Source of the DNA: Astropecten irregularis
Taxonomy: Eukaryota > Echinodermata > Asteroidea > Paxillosida > Astropectinidae
DNA: 64,000 bases
Direction: 5' to 3'
Assembly: GCA_963971285.1 (NCBI GenBank)
Contig: OZ020261.1
Coordinates: forward strand, 744,001-808,000
Shown here piece by piece: positions 1-11,974 of the stretch. The notes beneath the pieces are model-generated. The model was given only the letters and a program-made list of their open reading frames with translations, had not been told where the DNA came from and ran no database searches. Position 1 is the first letter of the stretch; each line of letters starts with the position of its first letter. Made by a program: the position numbers and the translations under genes.

Positions 1-618
1 GTAAGTAAACTATAAATTAAATGGAAACAGGGCAATAATTTAAGGCTATTAATTTTCTGCGAGGTAAACAGAATTTGCTGGCAACAAGAACAAAGAACAA
101 CTTATATGGATGGATTCCCGAGAATTGACCTACGTAATAGAAATATAACAAATTATATAAGGTACTTTGATGGCTTGATTTTAATTAACACTGCTCACAA
201 CAACAAAGGACAAATTACGTGCTTCAGTTCACCAGAATTGGCCTGTGTTATTAACGAACCCTGAGTGCGTAGATATAGGATGTACCCAAGAAGTCTTGCA
301 TCAGTCGTATTGAGCGATCCGTATGCAGTGCATGGCTTGGAACTGAAATGATATACTTGTCTCATCTTAATGCTGGAAATATTTTAGTTGATTGAAATTG
401 ACACAATCGCATCAAATAAGCTTCAATCAGAGAAGTTCCTGCAATGCTGAAAAGTCATCGGAAGTAGTTACATCATTTATTTAAGCAGGACATTGGAAAG
501 CCAGCTTCTTCTAACCATTTGTCAGAAGGCGATCAACCTCCATTGCCCTCATTATCAGGTGACATTCCTTGTACACATCACTCGGTACACCAACAACCAC
601 ACACTGATTACCTTCAAC
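1..618. other. Upstream flank of lectin gene; no gene seen
   Basis: No recognisable coding sequence. The window opens with gtaagtaaac, which looks like a splice donor, so an exon of the lectin gene (5' UTR) or of another plus-strand gene could end just outside the window. A pyrimidine-rich stretch ending in cag near 525 could be the matching acceptor, but nothing proves it. Confidence 0.4.
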
Positions 619-1605
619 ATGGGATTCACCATTGAAGTCTTGTTGATGATTCTCCTGGCAGGAAACTGTCAAGGGGAGTGTCTGACTCAGTTCACTCCCA
701 ACTACTACAAGGCCAACAATCGTGCTTTGATGAATAATGTATATAAAGCGAAAACTACATCTTCTGCAGTGATTTGTGGGAGAGATTGCTCTTTGGATCC
801 ACATTGTGCATCTTTCAACTATGACGAATGTAATCACTACTGCCAGATGAATAACATTAGTCGAAACATTGACTCGTCTTTCTTTGTTGATATTCACGGA
901 AGTGCCTACTTTGACGATAACTATGAAACTTCATTTCTGTCAGTACCTGACACTGTAAAATACCAAAGCTGTCTGATGTTGCTACAAGCTGGTTACCATG
1001 ACAATGGTATCTTTACCATCTACCCTCTTGGAGTTTGTGATGGCATACAAGTACACTGTGATATGGCAACCGCTGGTGGAGGCTGGATAGTATTTCAGAG
1101 GCGTCAAGATGGCTCTGTTGACTTTTACCGTGACTGGACTGACTACCAATCTGGATTTGGCAATCTATCGGGTGAGTTTTGGCTGGGTAACGACAATGTA
1201 CGTGCATTGACCTCTTCAAGAAAATTCGAGCTGCGAGTAGATCTAGAGGATTGGGAGGGAGGTACAGCATGGGCAGAATATGGTGATTTTGAAGTCATAG
1301 GTCAGAAATACACACTCCATATTGGCGCATATAATACTGACAGTACAGCGGGCGACTCAATGGATTATCATAATATGCATCAATTCTCAACGAAGGATCA
1401 GGAGAACGATGCATGGCTGGATGGAATATGTGCACCGCAGTGGGAAGGGGCATGGTGGTTCAATGAATGTTTTAGGGCTCACCTCAATGCCAAATACTAC
1501 AATCAGAGCATTGTTGAATATTCAGAAGGTGTACAATGGTATCACTGGAAAGGATTTTATTATTCCCTGAAGGCATGCAGCATGAAAATAAGAGAAGTCC
1601 TGTAA
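619..1605 (+). CDS. Secreted PAN-domain fibrinogen-related protein (FReD lectin-like)
   Basis: Predicted secreted recognition protein of 328 residues. Residues 1 to about 19 form a signal peptide (hydrophobic core VLLMILLAG). Residues about 22-100 carry a PAN/apple-like module with cysteines at 53, 57, 63, 71 and 75. Residues about 115-328 form a complete fibrinogen C-terminal domain: Cys118, the GGGWIVFQRRQDGS block (153-166), the calcium-site region FSTKDQEND (256-264), Cys271 and Cys284 with GAWWFNEC between them. The frame stays open upstream to a non-ATG codon at 493, but the first in-frame ATG is at 619 and gives the signal peptide, so I start there. The whole protein lies in one exon, unusual for a two-domain animal protein. 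FReD proteins commonly bind acetylated sugars or microbial surfaces; the ligand here is unknown. An aataaa at 1909 may be the poly(A) signal. Confidence 0.88.
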   Translation: MGFTIEVLLMILLAGNCQGECLTQFTPNYYKANNRALMNNVYKAKTTSSAVICGRDCSLDPHCASFNYDECNHYCQMNNISRNIDSSFFVDIHGSAYFDDNYETSFLSVPDTVKYQSCLMLLQAGYHDNGIFTIYPLGVCDGIQVHCDMATAGGGWIVFQRRQDGSVDFYRDWTDYQSGFGNLSGEFWLGNDNVRALTSSRKFELRVDLEDWEGGTAWAEYGDFEVIGQKYTLHIGAYNTDSTAGDSMDYHNMHQFSTKDQENDAWLDGICAPQWEGAWWFNECFRAHLNAKYYNQSIVEYSEGVQWYHWKGFYYSLKACSMKIREVL

Positions 1606-2932
1606 ATCGAATACCCCTATCTCTGCATGTCACACTTCCCCAAAGTCATGAGCCAATTTTTTTTTTAACACGGAAGCCCACAGTTTTTGTCTGGTCAGTA
1701 TGCTACTTGAGACTCCATGTTATGAAACTGACTGGCCATGTCCAGTTGGACACGGCGCTAAGGTCCTTTCAAGGAGAGTCCAGTTGCATACCAAGTATCC
1801 CTAGGGGAGAGGGGACTCCAGGGATATGCTTGCGCCGAGTGTAAATGGTTTTAATATACATGTACGTTTTATTGAATCAAATAGCAGAAAACCACAGGCT
1901 TGCGTGTTAAATAAAACGCACCCCAACAAAAATTCCAACAAACAAATTCATCAGTACAAAGAGACCAGCCAAATGACTTAAAAACTGTTGAAACATTATT
2001 TATGACAACATTTTGAGGCATATAATAATTGTTAAAGTAATGGTGTCGTCCCCGAGTTGTAGATTTGAAATATAATCCCCGTGAGGCCTAAACGTTTTCT
2101 GTCATGTGTGGTTTGCCATGCTTACCGAAACAGACAATGTCAACAGATATGTCAGTTTATAAAATATATATCTGATGCATTCTTCTGTGTTCATTAAGTC
2201 AAATCTGACAATCATTGGGATAAATCTGACTAAACCCCATGGAAATTGCCACGCAATATATAGAATTGACTTTATTTGTATTGTTTTACCATTAATTTGA
2301 CATTTAAAGGTACAATACATGATTGGTAAAGGTGACAGGACTGCACTCATACTTTGTCTGATCAAACATGTACATGATATAATACACCTGTCAAAATTTG
2401 AGCTCCATCGGACATCTGAGTCACGGGAAAATAGCGTAAACCCGACTCGATTTTTCTTATAAAGCATGAAGAATAGTTTACTTTTTTAAAGACACTAAAT
2501 CTTGATTTCCTTGAAAAACCAAGCATCTGATGAACCAAGATTTCCCATGGTGACTGTTTGCACTGTTTAAGTACTGAGTCATTTTTCTGTCTCAAACTCA
2601 ATAATTTCTTTCTGGAGGCCTTGCAAATCCTATATGCTCCCTTTAATTTAGACGGCCATGGTTGAAACGGATTATAAAAAAGCATGTGGAACTATTTACA
2701 ATGTACTATGATATTCAGTACCGTGTAGTTAGAGAAATATTGGAAAAGTGCATTTAAAAGTATGTTACATCATTGATCAAGTAGTTTCTGAGGAGAGAAA
2801 GTACACTGTAAAAAAACTTGCCCCACTTTACATGGTTTTAAGGAAACACAGTAGAATTTTGACTTTCAATTTAACATTAGTATAGAGTAACTGAAAACGG
2901 TTATTTATGTATTGTCAGGCAATTGAAAACAA

Positions 2933-3150
2933 ATCTGGAAAATACTGGATCGTTTCAGTTATTAAGCGCCAATTACATAAAAAACGCGTTGTGTAGGCTA
3001 TAGGTGCATGTTTTTCTACAAATAAGACATAGCAGAAGCGAGTGTTAGAAGAAGGGTCTAGCCTCTCCCTGAATATTGGCTCTTCTAGCCAACCAAAAAG
3101 TAATGGCTCTTTTAGCCCCCAAAAATCATAGCTCTAGAACCGAGCCTGAA
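2933..3150. repeat. Dispersed repeat, copy 1
   Basis: A block containing cagttattaagcgccaatta and aaaaacgcgt recurs in diverged form at 15120-15225, including a shared ggctctagaaccg segment. It is an interspersed repeat of unknown class. No terminal repeats were identified. Confidence 0.5.
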
Positions 3151-3808
3151 CTTCAGTAAACATGACATGTAAATAAAACAAGCAATGACTAGATGATATA
3201 TCATTTTCACGCACGTCAACAATGACCAACGTATCCAATACACAAATGCAGATCCTGAATCCAATCCAACGATCAACCTGAGCGATTGCATGAGAAGATA
3301 ATCATAATTCTATTTCATTTTGATAATGTCAAATGCTAAGGAGGCACTTGAATATCTGTTAATTGATTTCAAAGCCTGGCTTTCACCATAAACAAATCCT
3401 GTAATTGATGTAAGCCTTATCACATGCTAGACTCTTTCATTACGGCTGCCTATTAGCACTGGCGGTCTAAATACATGTAGATGGTCTTATTATATATCAG
3501 CAATGTGTGTAGGCAATGGTGTGCATGCACACGAATCACGTGCACATTTTCACTGCATCATTTGACTTCACACACATAAAGCAAATATTATTTTTTCTTA
3601 TATCATTATTCCTGAGTGCAACAGTATTATATGTATCAGTAGTAAAAAGGTAGTTCAGTGCAAAGTGCAACAGACTCCATCCCTGCATTACACTACATTG
3701 AACAAGGCAGGTACTTTACGAGCTACCAGGTACCCTAATATGTTCGGAACTGTAGTATTTGGCACTTATTTGACAATATCAATAGGGTTGACGCTATGGG
3801 TTTTCAAT

Positions 3809-3926
3809 GGGAGACTTTTGAAAACCAGTCTTCAAGTCAACAGCGCACGCGCACGCAATTGTGAGCATGCGCGCGTTGTTTTGCGCCCGCGCTGTTGTGC
3901 GTGCGCGTGCGCTGTTGAACACAAGT
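3809..3926. mobile_element. TIR element of the ggagactttggaga family, copy 1 (right end decayed)
   Basis: Starts with gggagacttttgaaaacc and then gtcttcaagtcaacagcgca, matching the left end of the complete copy at 36110-36239 and the copy at 39995-40168. The GC-rich centre alternates gcgcacgc and gcgtgcgc, so it folds back. The right inverted repeat is lost after gcgctgttga. Short and non-coding, so a MITE-like element is the best description. Confidence 0.6.
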
Positions 3927-4582
3927 TACCAACCAGTGGAACCTGTAAACAAATGCAGACAATCCTTTATTAAAAGAACCCGAAGTAACATTGTAAATAC
4001 TCCTAAGTTAAGTTCAACTCAGTAGAGAATTATTCTTACAGAGTTGCAAAAGTTGTTATAATCCTCCTTTTCCATTTACTGATTATGTTCTGGCTGACTC
4101 CCATGAATGTTGACTTACATGTACGTAATGGCTGACATTTGGAATCATCAATTACTAATATTAAAGCCTTTATGTGGATTGAATCTGCTAATCAGATTCC
4201 AATAACTGTGCCGTCGTCTGGTCGAAATGGGTTATGAGTAATCCAGATGCAGCCACAAAGGTTTCTAATAACCACATATAACACAGAAAATACAAACCAA
4301 TCAAGCGATTAAAATAAACTAAATAAAAAACATCGCCATCTCATCATAAAATGTACAGCCACTTAGATGTGGAAGCTCAAATTTTGTTAAATGCAATTGG
4401 CACGTAGTCAGGCATCATGGGAATCACCTTATTTTCTTACCAACTGTAATTCTGAAAAGTTAATTTTATTAATTATATCACCACCGTGAGCTTTGTATTG
4501 ATGAGGTTTTGCATTACTTAACTACCACTTACAGTGACTCCATATTTATGGTACACAAGAAAACGCAATACCTGGATAAAAT

Positions 4583-4830
4583 CATATTGGCAATTAACTG
4601 CCTCTCTAGCCAAGCAGTTAACTGCTAAGGAAACGCACGTACCCATGGAAGCAATTTAAAGATGGTTCAATTAATTAACCAAATCGATAATTGCCATTAT
4701 ATATCTGAAACCATATTGCTAATTAACTGCCTCTGTGTTTATCCGAGCAGTATAACTGCCAAGAAAACCCATGTACACATGCAAGAAGTTTAAGCATGGT
4801 TTATTTAATAAACCGAATCGATTACAGCAC
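4583..4830. repeat. Diverged tandem duplication of about 125 bp
   Basis: Two neighbouring blocks (about 4583-4700 and 4711-4830) both run in order through aattaactgcctct, an agcagt...aactgc segment, a cccatg motif, a tggtt...aataaacc-type segment and aatcgat. They differ by many substitutions, so this is an old local duplication. Confidence 0.55.
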
Positions 4831-5537
4831 CCTTGACATTAACCAATGAACAAAGTACTTGCAGTTAAGTGGTTGGATAATTGCCATCTCTTTCTGACTG
4901 AAATTAAGAAGGCTGATTGATGTTTTCTAATCGGCCACCATAAGGGCCTGTAATTCAATTGCCGTCTGAAGGACATCTAAAATGCTTGGTTCTATACCAT
5001 TTGAAATAAAAGTCTAATCACAAATGCACTGTGTTAATGGGGGCTAATGATCATTCTAGGTTAATCGGGATCTTCATAGATCCACTTACAACACTGCCAA
5101 GGTCTAAGTTGATCTGGCGTGACTGTGTAGCAGGGACTGTATCATATATTAAGCCATGCAAGGAAGGCAGACGAAGCAGCTGGACGCAGGGAGAGGTATC
5201 CATTTAATGTTGTAACTGTTGGCTGTGTACGGTGTGCCTACAGTATATGTACACCACTTCACCAACAATACACGAGACGCTCCTCACCAGTAACAATAAG
5301 CTGAATTCATTTCTGGACGTCATTGTGATTATTTCGTCAAACTCGGAGACGGATGGTGAACCGTCTTAAGATTCTACCAATGTCTGTTGCCATCTAACGA
5401 AGTTTAACTACTGGGAACAGAGTTTGAAAAGCAGGGGATCTGCTGTGCATAAAAACTTCTGTAATTGCATTAATCAATATTGAAGGAGAATAAAACACAG
5501 CAACATCTATACCAATCATTCCTGTCTACTATTCATC

Positions 5538-5700
5538 ATGGGGTCACAGGACACCACAGTTGTCTTCATACTGACTCTTATGGCTGGAATCTGTCAAGTG
5601 CAGTCTTTTAAAACAGTGACTGGACAATTTTACAAGGCTGATAATCGTGCTTTGCTGCATCATGTATATCAAGCAAAGACTACCTCTTCTGCGGCAATCT
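5538..5700 (+). pseudogene. Truncated 5' part of a PAN/FReD paralogue, or an isolated first exon
   Basis: The ATG at 5538 opens a signal peptide (MGSQDTTVVFILTLMAGICQ) and then FYKADNRALLHHVYQAKTTS, clearly paralogous to residues about 27-50 of the lectin gene at 619-1605. Similarity stops right after the residue pair IC: the neighbour continues with GRDC, but this frame becomes TA-rich and ends at 5828. A gt follows at the break, so it could be an exon with a weak donor (gttact). I found no other PAN or fibrinogen-domain segment further right on this strand, so either the gene is broken or its remaining exons are outside the window. Confidence 0.65.
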
Positions 5701-5828
5701 GTTACTTTTACTTCATTTTATTTGTTTTTGTGATATTAAGGTTTTCAAATGCAGTTTTCTTGAATTTGGCAGCACTGCGAACATTGAATAGAGAGAATGG
5801 TAGCAATAGGAACTGTATTAACAGTTGA

Positions 5829-7442
5829 CATTCAAAGACGTTATTGATGTTTACCAATAGTGGAGCCTACCTTTGAGTACTCTGAGATGTATTGCCTTTG
5901 CTTGTACATGATAAACTAATAATCCATTCATTTTAGCATTCACAAAAAAACACTTCACTTATAACAGCTTATAACATTCGGGAAACATTGAAGCTTACTG
6001 AAGCTTTGTTGGGAGCTAAATGAACTACCATGTACATGCAAAAACACATGCATGATATGTGTACGTGTAAATAGACGTGGTGAAACTAGTATATAGAAGA
6101 AAAATTAAAGTGTTACTTGAGTTTTGTGTAATATCTGTGGTGATGTAAGGTGACGGTTTAATTATAACTTGTCAATTAATATTATGCACTGAATTTAATG
6201 TATCTTAATTGATCTTTTCAAAAGTTGACACTTATTAATCAATGATGGATCCAAGTCTTCAAGATGCTATCAATGCCCTCTTGAGCTCAATTTCACACAG
6301 CTAAATATTTGAGAGCAAGCTCCAGTAGGAGGTTGTGTTTTGTTTTGAGAGTCAATTTTGAAATAACTGAAATGGCGCATGTGATAGCATCTTTAAAATA
6401 AAAGTTATGAAAATGATAGTGAAAAAGCTTTAAAAGGCATTAACTGCATTTGCTTAATATGGAACAAAAATTGAAATCAATTTAAATGAAACGGGAAAAT
6501 AAAGGCCCTTATAGTTTAAATCTATCAATGGTTTACAATAATTTTATGGAATGTTTGATTTAGTTTTAATACTCACGGTGATATTCAGGATTTTATTATA
6601 AGATCTTTTTCAAATAGTTGCACATTCCGAATTTTTAGAAATAGACAAATGTTTACAAATCTCTTAACTATTTTCATGTTTTTATATACTGATGTTTTTA
6701 AGACAAAATATTAAAGGACCTTACCTGAGACTGAAATTTAACGAAACTTATTTAACATATGCAATTATGCATAATATGGCATAAAATGTTACGTTAGTCT
6801 TTGATTTGTCTTTGCTTAAAAACGAATCCAAGAGCAATTCAGGATCAAAACTTTCTGTACTTTTTGCGAAAGTTTATGCTAGGACCAATTGACTGTCATC
6901 GAAGCACTTGAAACGTCTCACTAATCAAAATGCCTCTTAACTTATTAATATCTAATGGAAACTTGTTCATATTTGTTAATGTTAGAAATTTAAATGAAAT
7001 ATTGATTAGTTAAATCTTAGCACAATGAATGTTAATGCTTGAAATTAATCAATGATGGATCCAACTTGCCGCAATGCTATACCATTGCTATTTTAATACA
7101 AATAATACAAAAACTATTTTGGAAACAAATGTAATAGCAGTTTGCTTCTAGTTAGAATTGCAAAAATATAAGAATGCGAAGAAGTATTGTTTGAAGAAAT
7201 TTTGGAATTATATAGAAGGAAATTGTTTGTGCTGAAAAAAGTACAAAGAAACACACACTTTGGATCGATCAATGATTAAGAATTATATCAGTGTGATTAA
7301 ATGGAAGTTACATTTTTTTTACAATAAAAATACCACAAGTCCATACAGAAAGTGAGGTAAACAAATGCTTACAATATTGACAACTTTCATATCTATTTGG
7401 GAAGTGACCATGTAACAAATGTTTTGGGTACACGTTTACATA
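5829..7442. other. AT-rich non-coding DNA
   Basis: No gene seen. A short diverged direct repeat, ttaatcaatgatggatccaa, occurs near 6236 and again near 7046. Otherwise plain AT-rich sequence. Confidence 0.5.
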
Positions 7443-7882
7443 AACGGTGCACAGAAAGTAACTTCCGTTGATTTTGACGCCCGACCCCTCTAAATCTAAT
7501 CGGTTTGGGGTGATATGAGTAGTATATTTAGAGCACATCTTAACCTGTAGTTTGATACCCTACTTGATGCCAAGGACTCAACACTGTTCAATACACACGT
7601 CATTGTTTCGCACAGGAACAAAACCAAAAGTTGCACTTTTAGGTATACATGTTGAACTCACCACGCGCTATATTGCATAGGGCGATATTGTTTGGGTCTA
7701 CAATGGGTTACGCACTGCTATACTGTATACCTAAAAAGGCAACTTTTGGTTTTGTACCTTTTGACAAACAATGCTGTGTGCATTGAACAGTGTTGAGTCC
7801 TTGGCATCAAGTAGGGTATCAAACTGCAGGTTTAGAGGGGTCGGGCGTCAAAATCAACGGAAGTTACTTTTTGTGCACCGTT
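7443..7882. repeat. Long inverted repeat (foldback element)
   Basis: The left arm (7443-7648) and right arm (7725-7882) are inverted copies. aacggtgcac begins the left arm and its complement gtgcaccgtt ends the right. Both contain gttgattttgacgcccgacc and tgatgccaaggactcaacac on opposite strands. The left arm carries about 55 extra bases that interrupt the pairing. The spacer is about 76 bp. No coding content; probably a non-autonomous foldback or TIR element. Confidence 0.8.
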
Positions 7883-8889
7883 AATTATTCATATACAGAT
7901 AGTTGTCATTGAAAACAAACGACATTAAATTACTGTAAACGCCAGACAAATGAAAGAAACACTTATTAATTAAAATATGATTTCGGAATTGTTTGTTGTC
8001 AGTTGAATCACACACATATATTTAACAGCCTGACTAAACAGCAATTACATTTTTGGTATAAATCTATTAATTACTGTTTTGTCTCAAACCGTGAATAAAT
8101 AAATTATGTTATTTGAATTTGAAGTTTGACCAAAAATTAAGTGGTGAAAAGAATGACCCCAAATACTTAAATTGTGTAAATTGATGGATATTTTGAAATA
8201 AATGAAGAATTTAATTATAGTGTGGTAAAGAAAAAAAATATGTATTCAATTTGCCGTCACTCTTGTTTTTCTGTGTGTCCGTGATTACTCGTTATAATAA
8301 TTTCCTTTACGTGCATGTCCCTTTGTTTGGGTGTTGCTAGGAACATGAAAATTCTTTATAGGACACTTTCAAGCAGTGGTGACAAAACATTTATGAGAGC
8401 GACAGAATAAGCATTTACAACGGAGCCCAAGCAAAGAATAGCCAGAAAAGTCTTTCTGTATTTTAATTCTAATATGTGCTAATTGACAATAAGTCAATTT
8501 TGACATAGAGAAACAACCCACAGACATAAATAACCTATAGACCGACAGCGCCCTATTCAAATGCATGGCGGGGTACCGTAATTGTGACGGCACCCGACTA
8601 TTGCCAAACTATGGGCAAAAAAAGTTACTTTTACGCACGGTTGAATAGAGAGGATTGATTCAAACGGGAAATTGAAATGATATTCACTTTAAACCCATTG
8701 GAGCATTAGGTTTACCTCACGTACCATTGCACAGTAATAATATGTTTCTCAAATAATGGAAAGATTGAATGAAAACTTTTGTGTTTGAAATTTCATCTTG
8801 ATTTTATGAGAGGGAACTAGCACGAGATTACTTGCGCAACTTGCCTCTTTCAGAATCTTTGCGAGATTTTGAAATAAAATCATTGTTTA
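7883..8889. other. AT-rich non-coding DNA before the minisatellite
   Basis: Nothing recognisable. No open frame of note on either strand shows a domain. Confidence 0.45.
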
Positions 8890-11800
8890 CTGCTTGTCCA
8901 CTCCTAGCAATAGTTACAAAACTGCCTGTCCACTCCTAGCAATAATTACAAAACTGCCTGTCCACTCCTAGCAATAGTTTATGCATAACTGCCTGTCCAC
9001 TCCCAGCAATGATTTCAAAACTGCCTGTCCACTCCAAGCAATAATTACACAACTGTCTGTCCACTCCCAGCAATGATTACAAAACTGCCTGTCCACTCCC
9101 AGCAATGGTTACAAAACTGCCTGTCCACTCCCAGCAATGATTACAAAACTGCCTGTCCACTCCCAGCAATGGTTACAAAACTGCCTGTCCACTCCCAGCA
9201 ATGATTACAAAACTGCCTATCCACTCCCAGCAATGGTTACAAAACTGCCTGTCCACTCCCAGCAATGATTACAAAACTGCCTGTCCACTCCCAGTAATGG
9301 TTACAAAACTGCCTGTCCACTCCCAGCAATGATTACAAAACTGCCTGTCCACTCCCAGCAATGATTACAAAACTGCCTGTCCACTCCCAGCAATGATTAC
9401 ATAACTGCCTGTCCACTCCCAGCGATGGTTACAAAACTGCCTATCCACTCCCAGCAATGGTTACAAAACTGCCTGTCCACTCCCAGCAAAGATTACAAAA
9501 CTGCCTGTCCACTCCCAGCAAAGGTTACAAAACTGCCTGTCCACTCCCAGCAATGGTTACAAAACTGCCTGTCCACTCCCAGCAATGATTACAAAACTGC
9601 CTGTCCACTCCCAGCAATGGTTACAAAACTGCCTGTCCACTCCCAGCAATGATTACAAAACTGCCTGTCCACTCCCAGCAATGATTACAAAACTGCCTGT
9701 CCACTCCCAGCAATGGTTACAAAACTGCATGTCCACTCCCAGCAATGATTACAAAACTGCCTGTCCACTCCCAGTAATGGTTACAAAACTGCCTATCCAC
9801 TCCCAGCAATGGCTACAAAACTGCCTGTCCACTCCCAGCAATGATTACAAAACTGCCTGTCCACTCCCAGCAATGATTACAAAACTGCATGTCCACTCCC
9901 AGCAATGATTACAAAACTGCCTGTCCACTCCCAGTAATGGTTACAAAACTGCCTATCCACTCCCAGCAATGGTTACAAAACTGCCTGTCCACTCCCAGCA
10001 ATGATTACAAAACTGCCTGTCCACTCCCAGCAATGGTTACAAAACTGCCTGTCCACTCCCAGCAATGATTACAAAACTGCCTGTCCACTCCCAGCAATGA
10101 TTACAAAACTGCCTGTCCACTCCCAGCAATGATTACAAAACTGCCTGTCCACTCCCAGCAATGATTACATAACTGCCTGTCCACTCCCAGCGATGGTTAC
10201 AAAACTGCCTATCCACTCCCAGCAATGGTTACAAAACTGCCTGTCCACTCCCAGCAAAGATTACAAAACTGCCTGTCCACTCCCAGCAAAGGTTACAAAA
10301 CTGCCTGTCCACTCCCAGCAATGGTTACAAAACTGCCTGTCCACTCCCAGCAATGATTACAAAACTGCCTGTCCACTCCCAGCAATGGTTACAAAACTGC
10401 CTGTCCACTCCCAGCAATGATTACAAAACTGCCTGTCCACTCCCAGCAATGATTACAAAACTGCCTGTCCACTCCCAGCAATGGTTACAAAACTGCATGT
10501 CCACTCCCAGCAATGATTACAAAACTGCCTGTCCACTCCCAGTAATGGTTACAAAACTGCCTATCCACTCCCAGCAATGGCTACAAAACTGCCTGTCCAC
10601 TCCCAGCAATGATTACAAAACTGCCTGTCCACTCCCAGCAATGATTACAAAACTGCATGTCCACTCCCAGCAATGATTACAAAACTGCCTGTCCACTCCC
10701 AGTAATGGTTACAAAACTGCCTATCCACTCCCAGCAATGGTTACAAAACTGCCTGTCCACTCCCAGCAATGATTACAAAACTGCCTGTCCACTCCCAGTA
10801 ATGGTTACAAAACTGCCTATCCACTCCCAGCAATGGTTACAAAACTGCCTGTCCACTCCCAGCAATGATTACAAAACTGCCTGTCCACTCCCAGCAATGA
10901 TTACAAAACTGCCTCAATGATAACAAAACTGCCTGTCCACTCCCAGCAATGATTACAAAACTGTCTGTCCACTCCCAGCAATGATTACAAAACTGCATAT
11001 CCACTCCCAGCAATGATTACAAAACTGCATATCCACTCCCAGCAATGATTACAAAACTGCCTGTCCACTCCCAGCAATGATTACAAAACTGCCTGTCCAC
11101 TCCCAGCAATGATTACAAAACTGCATATCCACTCCCAGCAATGATTACAAAACTGCCTATCCACTCCCAGCAATGATTACAAAACTGCCTGTCCACTCCC
11201 AGCAATGATTACAAAACTGCATGTCCACTCCCAGCAATGATTACAAAACTGCCTGTCCACTCCCAGCAATGATTACAAAACTGCCTGTCCACTCCCAGCA
11301 ATGGTTACAAAACTGCATGTCCACTCCCAGCAATGATTACAAAACTGCCTGTCCACTCCCAGTAATGGTTACAAAACTGCCTATCCACTCCCAGCAATGG
11401 TTACAAAACTGCCTGTCCACTCCCAGCAATGATTACAAAACTGCCTGTCCACTCCCAGCAATGATTACAAAACTGCATGTCCACTCCCAGCAATGATTAC
11501 AAAACTGCCTGTCCACTCCCAGTAATGGTTACAAAACTGCCTATCCACTCCCAGCAATGGTTACAAAACTGCCTGTCCACTCCCAGCAATGATCACAAAA
11601 CTGCCTGTCCACTCCCAGTAATATTGGTTACAAAACTGCCTATCCACTCCCAGCAATGGTTACAAAACTGCCTGTCCACTCCCAGCAATGATTACAAAAC
11701 TGCCTGTCCACTCCCAGTAATGGTTACAAAACTGCCTATCCACTCCCAGCAATGGTTACAAAACTGCCTGTCCACTCCCAGCAATGGTTACAAAACTGCC

Positions 11801-11974
11801 TGTCCACTCCCAGCAATGATTACAAAACTGCCTATCCACTCCCAGCAATGGTTACAAAACTGCCTGTCCACTCCCAGCAATGGTTACAAAACTGCCTGTC
11901 CACTCCCAGCAATGGTTACAAAACTGCCTGTCCACTCCCAGCAATGATTACAAAACTGCCTATCCACTCCCAGC
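8890..11974. repeat. 32-bp minisatellite, about 96 units, with 768-bp higher-order repeat
   Basis: The unit reads ctgcctgtccactcccagca followed by atgattacaaaa (32 bp). About 96 units lie head to tail, degenerate at the left edge (cctagcaatagtt variants) and uniform in the middle. Variant positions (atgatt/atggtt, cctgtc/cctatc/catgtc) form longer patterns: the stretch around 9393-9908 recurs exactly 768 bp (24 units) later, at 10161-10676. A partial unit at about 10912-10930 breaks the register. 32 is not a multiple of 3, so all forward frames cycle through the same stop-free text; the long apparent proteins here are not evidence of a gene. Confidence 0.95.

Larger units (their letters stand above)
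1606..5537. other. Non-coding, repeat-bearing intergenic DNA
   Basis: No convincing gene. It holds the separately listed repeats at 2933-3150, 3809-3926 and 4583-4830. A candidate poly(A) signal for the lectin gene lies at 1909-1914. The rest is AT-rich; the open frames at 2102-2685 and 3665-3973 have no recognisable domain, and the latter runs through a mobile-element hairpin. Confidence 0.5.

Noticed and set aside
1..10. Splice donor at the very start of the window
   Set aside because: gtaagtaaac fits a donor, but the exon would be outside the window, so it cannot be supported.
8890..11974. Long repetitive open frames (HSQQWLQNCLSTPSNDYKTA-like) as a protein gene
   Set aside because: A 32-bp unit without stops opens every forward frame by itself; there is no start context, domain or splice structure.
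8890..11974. CRISPR array
   Set aside because: Units are contiguous with no unique spacers, no cas genes are present, and the surrounding genes are spliced animal genes.
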